The notes below the pieces were generated by a model. The model worked only from the letters and a program-made list of their open reading frames with translations, searched no databases and was not told the DNA's origin. Of a stretch of DNA of 64,000 nucleotides, positions 33,250-45,869 are shown in pieces. Source of the DNA: Marisa cornuarietis (taxonomy: Eukaryota; Mollusca; Gastropoda; Architaenioglossa; Ampullariidae); the NCBI GenBank assembly GCA_004794655.1, contig SMMW01000130.1, positions 744,001-808,000 of the forward strand, written 5' to 3'. The translations under genes were made by a program, and so were the position numbers. Every line of letters starts with the position of its first letter. Within the stretch, counting starts at the first letter, position 1.

Positions 33250-35377
33250 AGTCGCCTGACAGTGACAGTCATCTTGTTTTTAGTTTCCCTTTCTCTTTCT
33301 CGTTTTTTTTCTTGTCTGCTTTCAGGATTGTTTCTTTATTTGAGGACGTTTATAAAAGTTTATACCACTAGCAGGAGAGAGCCTCTTCCACAAACACACA
33401 CACACACACACACACAATGATTCCTCCCACTCATAGGAAGCACGGAAGAAGTGGCGTAAGATGAATTCCTGAAGTCTTGACTGAAAGCATGCAAGCAAAC
33501 TCCACATTGTTAATTAGTTTTGGAGTTAGATGACCAGGAATCAATAGGACGGTTGTCATGGCACACCCTGCGCTGGACGCATAAATCTCAAGTACGTGTT
33601 CTTTCACACAACAAAACACGAACATCTGTCAGTAAGCGTCCTGTAAACTTTATGCTCAAAATTGAAACTGTAATTCTTTTCTTACTTCCTTTTCTTTATA
33701 TTAATCAAAACAATGCACACAAGAAATCTCAGAATATTACACTAAAAGGGAGGCAAACCCCGAACACACAAAAAAGTAATTTTTCCCCCCTAGAATTGAA
33801 ACTCAGGTGTTGGAGAACCCACGGCGAGGGCACAAACCTTCCAAAAACATACACGACTTTGAACAGGTGAACTAAATTAGACTCGTGTTATCAAAACATT
33901 GATAAAACCCATATAAAGGTTAAACGGCTCATTCAAGCACTCACTATCATAAAAAAGAGTTATCCATTAATAATCATAAACAATTAATTATTATACATCA
34001 GTTATTAACAAAAGCAGGGCCCCTCTTCAAATCATATTAACATTGTCCCCATGTAGACTTATTATTAACGTCCTAATCTCAATTCTATCGAACTTACAGT
34101 TACTGACGGAAATGGCCCTGAAGCCAAATATCAACACGCATAATGTATTGTGGTTGGATCATCATCGTTCTTCCTTGACTAGTACTAATCGCCGGTACCG
34201 GTTGTCGGGGGGGTGGGGGTGGGGAGACCTGTCTAGTAGCAGCACCTGGGTGGGCAGTTAGGTCAGCGTTGAGCGGGAGTGAGCCAGTCCTGCATGTAAC
34301 GACAAGTCCAGTTCTTCTCCTTTGCCATCCATTTCCTTCTCTCCACCTCCGCCTCGACCTTCCTTCCCGGCGCCCTGCAGAACGGTCATAGAGCGTCGTT
34401 CCGGGCGACGTGCCCGACCGACACCAACTTGCAGTCGGGTGGCCAAGAGCCACACTTGGGTAGATGATACATCAACACTTATTCCAAGAAGCAAAAGTAG
34501 CCGTGACTTCTCATAAGCGCAAAAAAAAAACCAAAACCGAGGTCGCCAACAAGTATACTCCTCAGGGTGGAGGTCGCCTCGTACAGAGTGAGAGAAGCGT
34601 TCACATCTAGCTCCTAATAAACGCTTGAGTATCCCCTTATAGTCGAGATTTAGGGTCGACCACAAGCAGGTTACATCAGGGTCACCGGTACCTACATTGA
34701 TAAAGGTCGCAGGGCTCGAGCTCACAGAGCGAGACGGGCCAACGTGATCCCTGGGAGTAACCCTGTAATACTTAAAATACAAATAGTTTGCATTTCTTTA
34801 AACATCTTATCTACAAAAAAAGTGTGTAAGGAGAGTACTATAATTTTCAATAGCTGAGCAAAAGAAGTCAGTTCCTGACAACTGCGTACAGGAGTACTGC
34901 GAGTGTCACGTGATATTTTTGGTGAAGAGGGCTATCTTAGGGATCATGGGATTGTGACGAGGGTTCGGCTAGTGCCCCTTCCTTCATTAATTTTTTTTTT
35001 AAGATTTCCTGTTGTATTATTTTAGCTTTACGAAATGACATTGCAGGCAGCATGTCTGTATGTTATCACAAGTCACAATTTAACAAATCGCCGCACTTGT
35101 CCATGCTTGTTTGTTTCTTTGTTTGTTTGTTGTCAGAAGACATTGTATGGAAGACAGAAGTGTGAGATGGCACCTGTACAGCAACCAGGTGCAGTCAAAA
35201 AGTTTATTTATACAGAACAGGAAATCAGTACACCCAAACAGAATTTTTATCCTTTAAGAAAAGAACAAAAAAGAGGTCTGAACTAATAAAAGCATTGGCG
35301 CTTTCTGAAGAGTGGAACTATTTTATCCTAAGAATGGAACGATTGTGTCTTAACAGTGGGACTATTTTGTCTTAGGA
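33250..35377. other. Non-coding stretch
   Basis: No gene recognised. A CA run lies at 33392-33415 and a plus-strand pyrimidine tract with CTTTCAG ends at 33326. A 174-codon minus frame (34782-34258) starts at TTG, not ATG, and crosses G-rich DNA at 34200-34380. Its early part is not low complexity (ATFINVGTGDPDVTCLWSTL) and follows a TATTACAG acceptor-like site, but I do not recognise it. Confidence 0.5.
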
Positions 35378-36324
35378 ATGGGACTAGCCTATGCTAGACT
35401 GCAGTACACACCTAAAATCACACCTTTCAGCGAGTTTACAAGAGAAAGGGTTAATCAAGCCGTTCAGCCAGTCGCATGGCTCTGTACAATAAGCGCGCCA
35501 CGTAAAAACAGACAGGAAGTAGTCTCTGCTCATGCGCTGCCGATCCATGTCGCCCGCTGTGTGCGCCCTTATTTCTACCGTCAGCCTTTGCTGGTGGTGC
35601 ATCGAGAGGCAGGGGGTGCAGGAAACAGGACAGATTCCGAGGTTGTGTGCGCATGCGTGGCTAAGGGAGTTTCCGGGCAACGTCATTTGGCTCCAGACGT
35701 AGGTGCGGTAAGAATCAACGTGGACGAAGTGATATCTTTGGATTGACCGGGCTGGCGAATGACAATGGCTGGCCATACGCCACAGAGGCCTAAACATCAG
35801 TGTATCGCGCCAGACTGGTTGGTCATACGTCACACAAGACCTGGCTGACCCTACACTACACAAGACCTGGCTGAGCATACATCACGCAAGACTGGTCACT
35901 CGTCATACAAGGACTGGTCGGCTGTAAGTCACTGAAATATACGTAACCTTTGCAACGACATATTGCTCTTCGTCATCGGCAGCATTAGTGACCATCACGT
36001 GACGCATAGCGACTATCACCAGGTGACTGGCAGAGAAGGGTGTCACACCTCTTAATCTGCTCCTCCTCTGGTCTGCCAGGATCCTGACCCTCAGGAACGT
36101 CCACTGCACACCACGATCACTCCTCTTCCATCTGACCGTCCTCCACCACTCACACACCAGCCTGGACATGTGCGCCAAGCATGATTGTTACGGGAGTTTT
36201 GCGAACTTGTTCTTTCACCCTGAGCCGGATAAGAAAGTGGGTGAACGGAATTGCTGTCCACTTTTCAGGAGTTTAAAAAAAAAACTCGCTCGTCAGTTTA
36301 CGAGCAGCTGAGTAGCTCATACCG
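35378..36324. other. Stretch with overlapping antisense frames and short repeats
   Basis: A 122-codon ATG frame on the plus strand (35378-35746; MGLAYARLQYTPKITPF) overlaps a 164-codon ATG frame on the minus strand (35878-35384; MLSQVLCSVGSARSC). Neither is recognised. The DNA is CpG-richer than its neighbours and contains TGTGCGCATGCGTGG near 35645, an NRF1-like site. A degenerate ~26-bp repeat built on CAAGACCTGGCTGAC occupies about 35813-35925. Confidence 0.4.
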
Positions 36325-36560
36325 CCAGCCCTCTACCTCATCTTGCCAACACTCGCACCTACCCTTGTTAGCCTTCGACTTCTTTTAGCAACACTGTCAC
36401 TCATCTGGTCACTCTTCTACCTCATCTTACCAACACTGCACCTCACCTTGCCAGCCTTCTACCTCATGTCGCCATCCTCTGTACCTTAGACCATTTCATA
36501 CCTCGACAGGCCACCCTTGCGCCTCATCAGGCCACCCCTGCCTCTCAGGCCAGGCCAGCA
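36325..36560 (+). repeat. Degenerate C/T-rich tandem repeat
   Basis: Recurring CCTCTACCTCATCTTGCCAA and CACTCGCACCT-type blocks, period about 36 bp, strongly diverged. Confidence 0.6.
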
Positions 36561-37925
36561 GATCAGCAGATCGCCCGGCGCGTTGATTGCCACTTGACTG
36601 TTGCCCATACCTTCCCGGCGGTCCTCGATGTACTGCTGTGTTTGTTGGTATACAGCCGGAGCGACCGCTACATTTTCACGCATCCAGCCCTCACCTTCGC
36701 AGTTTTAACAGCCGTCACCTCCTGCCTCCCGTCTATTCCTCCCAATCTCCCAGCCATTCTCTCCATCTTTGCCAGCACTGCCAGCCTCCCCGCCCTCCCG
36801 TCTCTGTGTGCCTCGGAGTTCCTGCTGTCAATTCAATCACATACACGAATGTTCCTCCGGCTTTTTATGTTCGCCTCGTCAGAAAACATTTCTTTTTCTC
36901 AAAGAAGACAACGCAACGTCATCTTGCCCTACCCCTCCTAATTACTACGTCTTGGACTGTTCGCAGCTCGGCACGGAGACAAGAAGAGCGCGTGTGGACA
37001 ACGCCGCTTCGTCTCACCGAGCTTTTCTGGCCAAGTAGCCCCCCCCTCTTCCTTTCGTTTGATCTGCCGGCTCGCACGTGCATCTATCATCACCACGCAC
37101 CCCCGTCGTGAAAGGAGGCGCGTCATTGAGTGCAGGCGCTGTTTCAGCCAATCAAAACCGTTACAGAGAATGTTGAAATGTAAGGTGTACCGAAGGTGTC
37201 AAAAGGGCGAAAACGAATTGGAGCTTGGCCGTGGCCGTACTCGTTATTAGTGTCTTAGACCAACACTAGTTACTGGGCAAAACAGACGTATATAACTTAT
37301 TGCTTATACAACCTTTGGAGCACACGTCACTTATTTATTAGCTAATAACTTATTAACAATTATTATTACACAATGTACACGACAATAAGTATCCACTGAG
37401 GATGCAGCAGTCTATCAGCAATATTTATCATATGCCTATACTGTTTATAAGTGTTATCATTTTTCTACTAAGGGCCTACACTGGTTTAGAATTTCGTAAT
37501 TTTTCTACCACTTGCACATGCTGTTTGCGAGTGTCATCATTTGCTACCCTATATCTATATTGTTTTAAAGTGTCATTATTTTTCTAGGCACAATTACCTG
37601 ACTTAGGCTTATAATTTTTATCGTGCTCTTCGGCGAGAGGGAGAAGGTTCCACAAAAATACAACAAAGCATTCAGTTCGCCTTATATCAGTCATCTTTAA
37701 CGAAGATCTGACCCTTTGAGACTGCGTTACAAGAGGCCACGGGGAACGATGGCTTTTGCCCATGAAGAGGAACAAGATTCCAGAAGTACAACATTAAAAC
37801 ATACATCTCGCTTTTTATTTGTTATTTTGGAGGTTACATTTTACGTTTATTTTATTTTTTTCACGATACTGTACGAACCGGGCAACGATCATAGGTTGAC
37901 TATGCTGCGGTTGAGTAGCCGCTTT
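36561..37925. other. Non-coding stretch
   Basis: C/T-rich DNA at 36660-37080 keeps two plus frames open (174 codons from a TTG, 115 codons from an ATG), both Pro/Ser-rich and unrecognised. AGCCAATCAAAA near 37147 matches a CCAAT box. From 37260 to 37600 the DNA is AT-rich with loose ~55-bp repetition (GTGTCATCATTTTTCTA-type blocks). Confidence 0.5.
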
Positions 37926-38055
37926 TACAATCACCAGGACTTTCTCATGCCGTATTTTCTTCATACAATCACCAGTCACCAACACTTTCTCATGCTGTAC
38001 TTTCTTCTTACAATCACCAATCATCTACACTCTCTCGTGTTGTATTTTGTTGTTG
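37926..38055 (+). repeat. Three-copy ~45-bp tandem repeat
   Basis: TACAATCACCAG ... ACTTTCTCATGCYGTAYTTT occurs three times; the first copy is about 7 bp shorter. Confidence 0.7.
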
Positions 38056-40304
38056 TTTCTTTGAGACATTCCTTATCCAATCTGCTATGGCGGCGTTTTG
38101 CTTCTTTTTTTTTTATTTGTGGGTGCTCACTTTTTGTTTGCGTTTCTTGATATTTTAACGTAATTCCTCATCTCATCGGTGACTGAAATGCCACATTGAA
38201 CAAGTGAACATGCGTGCATCGGGAAGCAGACGATAAAGGCCGAACAGGTGGTGTATTTTAGGAAGTAAGGGACGATCAGAGGAGGAAAGACCCACGGCAT
38301 GGCGTCAAGAAGTAGAGGACATGAGAATCAAGTAACACGTGACATGACATCAGGAAGTAGAGGACAGGCAGGGGAGGCAGTCCGCAGCTTACATCTGCTC
38401 GTGGAGGGAGGGGTCAGACTCTGGAGGAGTTGGGGAGTCTGGAACGTCGTTAGCAACCGTACGTTTGCTCCCTTGACTGTAATTGTCATGACACTTGCAT
38501 TCGTGGTGGAGGTTGGAATGGGCTTAATATTTTGCTCCCTTGGTTGTGACTTTTATGACGCACGTGCACCCGCATTTAAAACAATTGCTTATTCCTCTAA
38601 TAAGAACAAAATACACGGATACTTAACTGCGTTAATCGGCAAAGTTTGACGCTGGCTGCGTAGGAATATATTAAAATAAGGCAGGTCAGTGCAGATAGCT
38701 CGCAAAATTTACTGTTTGGATAATTAGTTAGAAAATGTCCTTCCCTTGACTTTGCAAGCCATCTAGAAAGGAAAGTGATTTAAAGCGGCCGTTTCATTAC
38801 TTCTTAAGTGCACACCAGTCTATTTCCCCCCCCACGCCAAGCAGAGTGCTCTCCCCTAGCCATCTCGCACGCCATATATGCACGCAGTAGCTTCCCTTTT
38901 CCGTCTAACTCGATTTACTTAAATCCACACGCTGAACAAACGAAGGCGTGCAAAGGAAAAATTAGAGCCCCCCGAGAAATTGGACGAACAGGGGAGCTAA
39001 TCGCAGTCCGCGCAAATACGCCGCTCGCACGCGCAGCGTTTGCGCATGAAGACATGTAAGCGATGGCGTCTCAAGAGTGATCGACCTTTGTTTGCCGCAA
39101 AGACACAGCGGTCTTGTTTACTAGAGTTCAAAGATGCCATTCTTCCTCTTTTCTGAATAGACTGCTACGAACTTTTCTTTTTCTCTAATTTTCCTCCTTA
39201 TCCAGTTTGATTTTTTTTTTCGGGACTGGGGAGGAGTGGATGCCTCCTGGTCTTCATTTAGTTCCACATATATCTTTCCGCTGATTGGTTCCTTGATGTC
39301 CAGGGAAAAAAGTTTCCAATTTTTGTGCTCTAAGCGCCTCACTGGGTAAAGGGAAAACAATACAAGATTTTCGCACAGAAAAGAAATGGCAGATCAGTGA
39401 GTACAGTCAAGAAGAAAGCGTTTGGAACGCGCTTTGCGTCTTGCAACTGAAGAATGGCATCCCACTCCTGTTTCAATTACTTGAATAATACTGATGCTGC
39501 TGATTTAGTAACACTGGTGGCCAATTTGTATACTCCACCATAGCAACTGTAGTTCTGCTACCTGTGTTAGTCCGTATTTCTTATCATCCATTCGTAAATG
39601 CCGAAACCATGAATTAGCATATTTATGAAAGGAATTAATCAACGGAGAAAAAAATTCTTGTGTCTTAGGAATTTCACATCTTGAGCTGAAGGCTAGCCTA
39701 AATTATCAAACTTGTGAGGTCACTTTTGTCTATGGATACTATAATCAACTTATGATTCCAGCTCTCGTATTGTCTGAAGCCTTGACAACATAAATGTTTC
39801 TGTGTACAATCTTCACGCCTGTTTTACTGACCTTGAACTATGCATATTTGTACACGCGTGCCTCGAAAACGAAAGTGGGAGTGAGTGATATTCACCCAGA
39901 TCTGGGGAAGCTGTATCTTTCACTGAGCACTACGCAGTCAATGGGGGAAAAAAAACTGCCCCCAGGAGATCTTTAAAGCTTCCTATAGCATGTGGGCATT
40001 CAGTTTAACCCGTGGAGATAGACCTGTTCAGCGGAATGGAACCAACCGCATCATTATCATCGAATGCATCATCTGTCCCTCCCGCAACAGCCGGCCGTTG
40101 TCTGGGCGTCAGCGCTCCAGTGACGCTAATGTAACGAGTTCTAGCGCTTCCAGAACCGCGTCCCAACTCCAGCGCGCGCCTCGCATTCTGCACGCCTCAT
40201 CGATAACCAGATTGCACGTGCAAAACACATCGCTTATTGTGAACTGAAACACACACTGACGCACAGGAGCTGTGCTGCCGACTCCACTTTCTGATGAAGC
40301 CCCC
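38056..40304. other. Non-coding stretch
   Basis: No gene recognised. A two-copy repeat (CAGGAAGTAGAGGACA and CAAGAAGTAGAGGACA) lies at 38298-38370. A CpG-enriched patch with GCGCAGCGTTTGCGCATG lies near 39028-39046, and another at 40040-40200. ATGGCGGCG at 38089 begins a 23-codon Phe/Leu-rich frame that is probably accidental. Confidence 0.5.
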
Positions 40305-40335
40305 GATTACGTCAGCTGGGGTAGCCGGAAGTGAG
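40305..40335 (+). promoter_or_regulatory. CRE-like and ETS-like sites together
   Basis: TTACGTCA at 40307-40314 (reverse of TGACGTAA, an ATF/CREB-type site) is followed 10 bp later by CCGGAAGTG at 40325-40333, a full ETS core-promoter motif. They lie at the edge of CpG-richer DNA (40040-40420 and 40900-41010). Promoter activity is inference. Confidence 0.3.
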
Positions 40336-40339
40336 GGGC

Positions 40340-42924
40340 GCATAAACAAAGCATTGAGAACGACTTCTTATCGGCGCCAGCCAGCGTCCCGAAAAGGTTG
40401 GCAGCAATGCGAGTAGTCCCTGCTCAGCATCTGTGCACTCGCTGACACCTTAGTTTTCCCCCTCCTCACACATGCACACAAGCACACACACGCACACCCA
40501 CGTGCACAGCATTTACCTGGCACCTGCACTTAAGTTACTTTGTACAGTTTCAGTGACATCATCATACATATCCAGACCAGACACCCTTCGACGCCATTGC
40601 TTCTCTTTCTCGTCATCTCAGCCTCGCCTCAACCCACCTCCAGACAAATCTTTGTCCGTGGTGCATTCTCGTGGTCGGTACCCGCATCGGTGTCTTGATC
40701 TCCACAGCTTCAACCTTTCTGCGCTACATCAACAGCTTTGCTCATAATCAGGTGTCCAATCGCTACGGCTGGCAATTGATTGAGCCGGGCCAGCTCCCCC
40801 GCCAAGTGGCACGCTGGAGATGGAGGATTTTACCGACCTCTGGTGACCCGCCTTCCCCTAAATTCTTGCCCCCTTCATCACCACCTACCCCCCAACCTCA
40901 GGCGTACTCGCCGACCTTGCGCAGTGCCGCGCGAAACAGTCGCGCGATGAACGCCACGCCGTTACCGCTTCTGGCTCTGCGTGGAAGGCGGCGACAATTG
41001 GCCGCGCGGCAGACTCCATTCATGTGCTAGCATTTTTTTTTGGGGGGGGGGGGCACGCTTTTAGTCGATTTTTGTACGGCTGCTGGTCTGTTCTCGTTGT
41101 CCGTTGCTCCAATTTTTTTTTTAATTTTATATTGGTTTATTTTATTTATTTTTTTTTTTTGTATTTTCTGTTTTTTTCCACCAAGGTTGAGAGTTTGTGC
41201 AAGGGTCCTCCCGTCATTCCGCTGTGTTCCGGTTGAGTGGACGCGGCGGTCTGCGCGATAAATGAATCAATGGATCAATCCCTACAGAATGAAGGAACAA
41301 GTGAAAAATCAAAAGGATGAATCGATAACGTCTTCTGCTTTCACAGAAATGAAATCCGCGGGCTGATGAAGAAAGGGGGAGTGAGGAAAGATTGCATGAT
41401 GGAACAGCCTCCACCATCCCCATAATATGTTTTGTTGTTACTTTCTGAGGATTTTGTCTGTTTTTGCGTGCTTGTTCTCGTGTAGCAAAAGTTCTGTCGA
41501 AAGTCGTACATTGTTAACAATGAAAGCTAACACCTTTAAAATATATTTATTTTCACAGCACTTGGATTTAAAAGGGAACAGCAATAATTTTACATTTCCG
41601 GAAACAAGAATGCCATGTTTACTGAGGTAACTGTACACCGGTAATTGCCATACCAGAGGAAATATAGAGAAATGAAGTCAGATGTAAAAACGCGGGAATA
41701 TATGATTATATGATGATATAACAGCCTTGGTTGGCTTGCACTTTATCATGAGGTTTTTGCAGGAGAGATAGTTTCTTGACTGCAAAGACGATTCCTGATA
41801 CCAAGAATAGATAATTTGTTGATGATAGCGGCGAAGTGTGGGCAAAGTTGTTGGCCAAGAGTGATATTCACTGCAAAATGAAAATCTCTGCAGAGAAGTC
41901 TTCTGCCTTGTTAAACACACAAGTAATAAATCCTTTTGAGAGTGGAGACACGTGAAGAGAGCTCGGCTCTCGCATCCTGACAAAGTGCGCGAAGTGAGTC
42001 ATGGGCGAGTGGTTCAGGACAGCCCCTGTCATCCAAATTCCAGCAGCGCTCTCACCCCTCTCTCAAATTTTATTTTCTCCCTCGAAATTCATAATCATCG
42101 CAAGACAGAAGCGAAGCATTTTCTTTCCCGAAAAATCTTCTTATCGACCTCGTCAAGGAAATTAGCACCCGTACAAATGACAGCAAGGAGGAGGGAGGGG
42201 GGAACGAGAGAGAGAGGGGGGAGGAAATGGAAGAGAGAGCGAGAGAGAAAGGAAAGTTGGGGAGAGAGAGTGAGAGAAGACGATTTATTTGTGCTGGGCT
42301 CTGTGCTGTGGGCTCAGAGTAGAATTGGACTCCAAAAGTTCGTAGTTCATATCGTTCATTTCAAAATTATATAACTTATAAACTGTAATACATTGCATTC
42401 ATACTACGGCATCATCATATATTATATCAAGTATTATATTAAAAAATGTTGAGAGAGAGAGAGGAAAAATGAAAGTAGAGAAAAGGATGGATGGGGAGGA
42501 GGAGAGGAGGGAGAGAGAAAGAACAACGAACGAACGAACGAACAATTTTATTGCTCAGGACATCGGCCCATATTACAAAGGGGCGATAATCGCTCCTGCA
42601 TTTATTTACAAAACATACAATCAAATAAAAATGATATCATCCCAAACTTTCAGTTATTTGCAGAGTATTGCTGCTATGTAAGATGTGGTATCCTCCTGTT
42701 GCTGTTGCTGAGAAGCAATGTTAACTTTAACATAGATTTCTAAAAAAAAATTACAAGGGTGCATGCTTGTCATGAAAATCATTATACCTGGGACAGATAA
42801 GCATGAAATAAAACTCTTTATTTTTAATCTGTGCAAAACTGGAAAGAGAACTCAGAAGACAGTATATTGCCTCAGCGCCTCAGTGGGTTGGTATTTCTTG
42901 AGAAGTACAGATGAGAACTATGCG
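40340..42924. other. Non-coding stretch
   Basis: Contains a CA-rich patch at 40466-40510, a T/G homopolymer pair at 41031-41052, T-rich DNA at 41110-41180, a purine-rich (GA)n region at 42185-42290 and (AACG)n at 42523-42543. No reading frame is recognisable. Confidence 0.6.
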
Positions 42925-43110
42925 TAAAGGGGGAGGATTGGTGTTTTACACCGAGTCAGCAACTAAGGCTATATCGTGACAAAGCAGCCAGCCTTGTAAA
43001 CAGATGCCCCACGCAGAGAAAAAAAAAACAGTGTGCCCGAGACGAGAGCTGAACCCAGGAAAACTCATCAAAGGAGGTCTAAGCGAATTGTAGAACTGAT
43101 ATCGTTCTTT
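42925..43110 (-). mobile_element. tRNA-derived SINE with conserved central block
   Basis: Read on the minus strand, a tRNA-like head near 43095-43040 holds TCGCTTAGACCTCC and a B-box-like GGGTTCAGCTC (43053-43043). A T-run follows, then a central block beginning GCATCTGTTTACAAGGCTGG and ending GACTCGGTGTAAAACACC (about 42960-42939). The GTTTTACRCCG motif and the phrase GTCAGCAACTAAGGCTATAT on the plus strand resemble the conserved central domains shared by SINE families of molluscs and deuterostomes. That resemblance is from memory and not checked. Confidence 0.7.
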
Positions 43111-44289
43111 GGAAGACATATTCAAAGACCATTTTTATTTAAAAGATGTTTCATGGTGTGCAACATCTTGATTTGCCAAACATGTCGGAAACCATAACAA
43201 TACAACAACGCATAGTAGAAGCTCATGTCATCTTCTTTTGTCTATGTATGTTAAACCACATATTTTAAGCTTTATATGGTAGTCTGCTTGAAGACATGCA
43301 AAAAATATGTATCCAATATATAACAGATTATTTTACAAAAAAAGAGATACACACGAGATATCTTGACATTTGTCAAAACAAGTGCCACAGGGGTTTGCAA
43401 TGGGACTTCTAGAAATCTTTTTAAGGCAAAAGGCGAATTATACAAATATTTAACTTATCTGAATTAACTACTAATCCTAAATTAAATGATATATCCCTTA
43501 AAACAGTTTGCTCGTTAACATATCAAGCAAGACAGGGTACAGATTTCCTCCCTTGTGGGGTGGGAAGGGAGAACGACGAAAGAAACTAGAGACTAATTGA
43601 AAAACAAGGGATGTAGGTGCACAGACCGAGTCATATCATAATATTTTAGTATTCAGTGCGGTTTTTACAATCAACCTCAGGATGAAGGTCAGTTCAGTCA
43701 TACTATTAATCTGAATGTCAAGGCCAGTGTCAAAGGTCGTACAGCTGCACTTTCAAACGGGGTGGCAAGGTCTGTAGGGTCAAGCCATGCATATTTGTTA
43801 AGACTAAAGTATCCGTCATCCAGTTCTTTTAACAACGTTGGAACTTCTGACCATCAAATGTTCAGTACATTTAAAATGATCCCAGCTAAACTCCTCGCGC
43901 GCATGTGTGGACACGTGCACTGTGTGCACACACAAACCCATTGACTCCCTCGCTCCCTGACGTCACAATGCCACCCGTGGTGGTGGCGCTAGTTAGTCAG
44001 ATGTAAGGGTGACTGCACCGATGTGTAACTTCGTACCCGCGCAGCTGCATTTGGCCCAACTTCACATCCTGATAATAAAATTCCAGTCTTTTCCAGCCTA
44101 CCTACACCTGGCGCCTGGTGTCACACAGGGTGAAACTCAGCTGACGACTGACAGAGTCACGGACAGCAGAACAATCACAGACAAGTTGTAACATTGATCA
44201 ATAACTGACAGAGAAGTTGTTTGTAACAATGATTGATCATTGGCACGGAAGTTAGTCCAAGGTGGTTGGCCGATTGACTTAATTACTGA
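43111..44289. other. Non-coding stretch with one perfect CRE
   Basis: AT-rich to about 43560. A palindromic TGACGTCA (CREB-type site) lies at 43958-43965. No reading frame is recognisable. Confidence 0.55.
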
Positions 44290-44342
44290 CTGGGCTAACA
44301 TGGAAAGCACTGTATGTTTAAAACTTGAGGTTCGGCCCACAC
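44290..44342 (+). mobile_element. Possible tRNA-like SINE head
   Basis: GGGCTAACATGG (44292-44303) resembles an A box, and GAGGTTCGGCCC (44327-44338) a B box, at slightly short spacing. No tail or body could be delimited. Confidence 0.25.
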
Positions 44343-44657
44343 CGGAGAGTGAAAGCTTTTTCATTGTCTAGGTCCCATATTAATGACACCTATTTCCTCC
44401 CCTCCCTGGGGTACGAACAAGAACACAGCTGTAAGTATCATCATCTGTCCCACATCGTGCGGCCTTCCTTCATATCCTGACTCATGTCCGGTCGCTTGTA
44501 ACCTTCCTTCTCATTAAACTGTGTCTACCACCCATACAGCAGCAGAAACAGGACACTTTAGACAATCAGCGGATGTTTTCTTTCTCTTCCTCCCTCTGTC
44601 TTCCTCTTCTTCCACGCCCCCAATCTGTCTAAACATCGTCCTTTTTTTCTCTGTGTG

Positions 44658-44702
44658 AATGTGTGGTGTGTGTGTGTGTGTGTGCATACGTGTGTGTGTG
44701 GC

Positions 44703-44740
<38 letters not shown>
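44658..44740 (+). repeat. Compound (TG)n/(TA)n microsatellite
   Basis: Two TG runs (about 44667-44700 and 44718-44740) separated by TATATATATATA. Confidence 0.95.
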
Positions 44741-45869
44741 CGGACAAACGCCATGTTCCCCAGCTACTGTGTGTCAGGCTAGGCGAACACGATCAAAGGT
44801 CTGCACGCGTGGTTGCCCGTGAGCGAGTTTCCCGTCATGCCTCTCGTTTGATTGACCTTGCTGTTTGACTGGCCTCACCACCACTCCTCCCCAACTCCTC
44901 GTCCCCCCCCCCCCGCAATGCCTTGCCGCCACCTTTCTCCTTTTTTTCAGACTTCGGTCGAACTGAAATCCTCCACTCCCATCACACAGCACTGAAAACC
45001 TGTTTTGTTTGTCGTTTGCTTCTATGATGGAACGGAGAAAAAACTGTTATAATCTCGACTTCTTCAAAGAACAAACACGGTCATTGTTTTCCGGGGTCTT
45101 TGGCGACTATTGTTGCCGCAAACGCAGTCATTCTCAACTGAAAATGAAACGCCCAAGACTTCGCAGGCTGCACGCAGTCCCCCTCCACCACCACCCACCT
45201 CCTATCTCCCACCCTCATCCAAGCTCGACAACCCACAGCGCGGGAGGCGAGGAAGGCAGTGGTGATGAACAGTCCAGGGGTGAAAGTGCAGTGATGAATG
45301 TTCTCTCAGCGTCGCGTGTGTTTGACCATAGATGACTGTATCTTTGATGTGGAGCGAAATGACAAACATTTGTTCTCGAAGTTGGGTAGATGATGTGGCT
45401 GTTGTACGGGGTAACTCAGTTCTCGGTTAATGACAGCCAGCGTTATAGAACTTGCGACGGTGTACATCAGCTCAGCTCAAGAGGAGGAACTTTTTCTTGT
45501 AATGGATTTTTTCTGTTTCTGGCGTGAGACTTCAAAGTCTAATATGCGTTTGTGTGTAAACGTGAAAGTGTCTGACTCTCACCAGTTTGACATAAAGTGT
45601 TGTAGACAAAGTACTTTAGACAACAGAAGCGCTGCCAAAACTTGCGAGCACATTCATCCACGCCTTTTAGGGGGGGGGGAGTATTTAACTTTCCGCTGTT
45701 GTGTGTGTGCGTGCGTGCGTGCGTGCGTGCGTACGTGACTGTGTTTGGGAGCGTGGGGGTGTGGGAGATGGTTCAGAGATGGTTCAGGAGTTTGAGCGCT
45801 ATATTATCTATATACATTACAGCATAACAGACGCTCTGCCAAAACTCGCGAACATATTCACCCAGACGG

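Noticed and set aside
34700..34730. Possible SINE B box on the minus strand (GAGCTCGAGCCCTG)
   Set aside because: It differs from the consensus at key positions and no A box was found at the right spacing.
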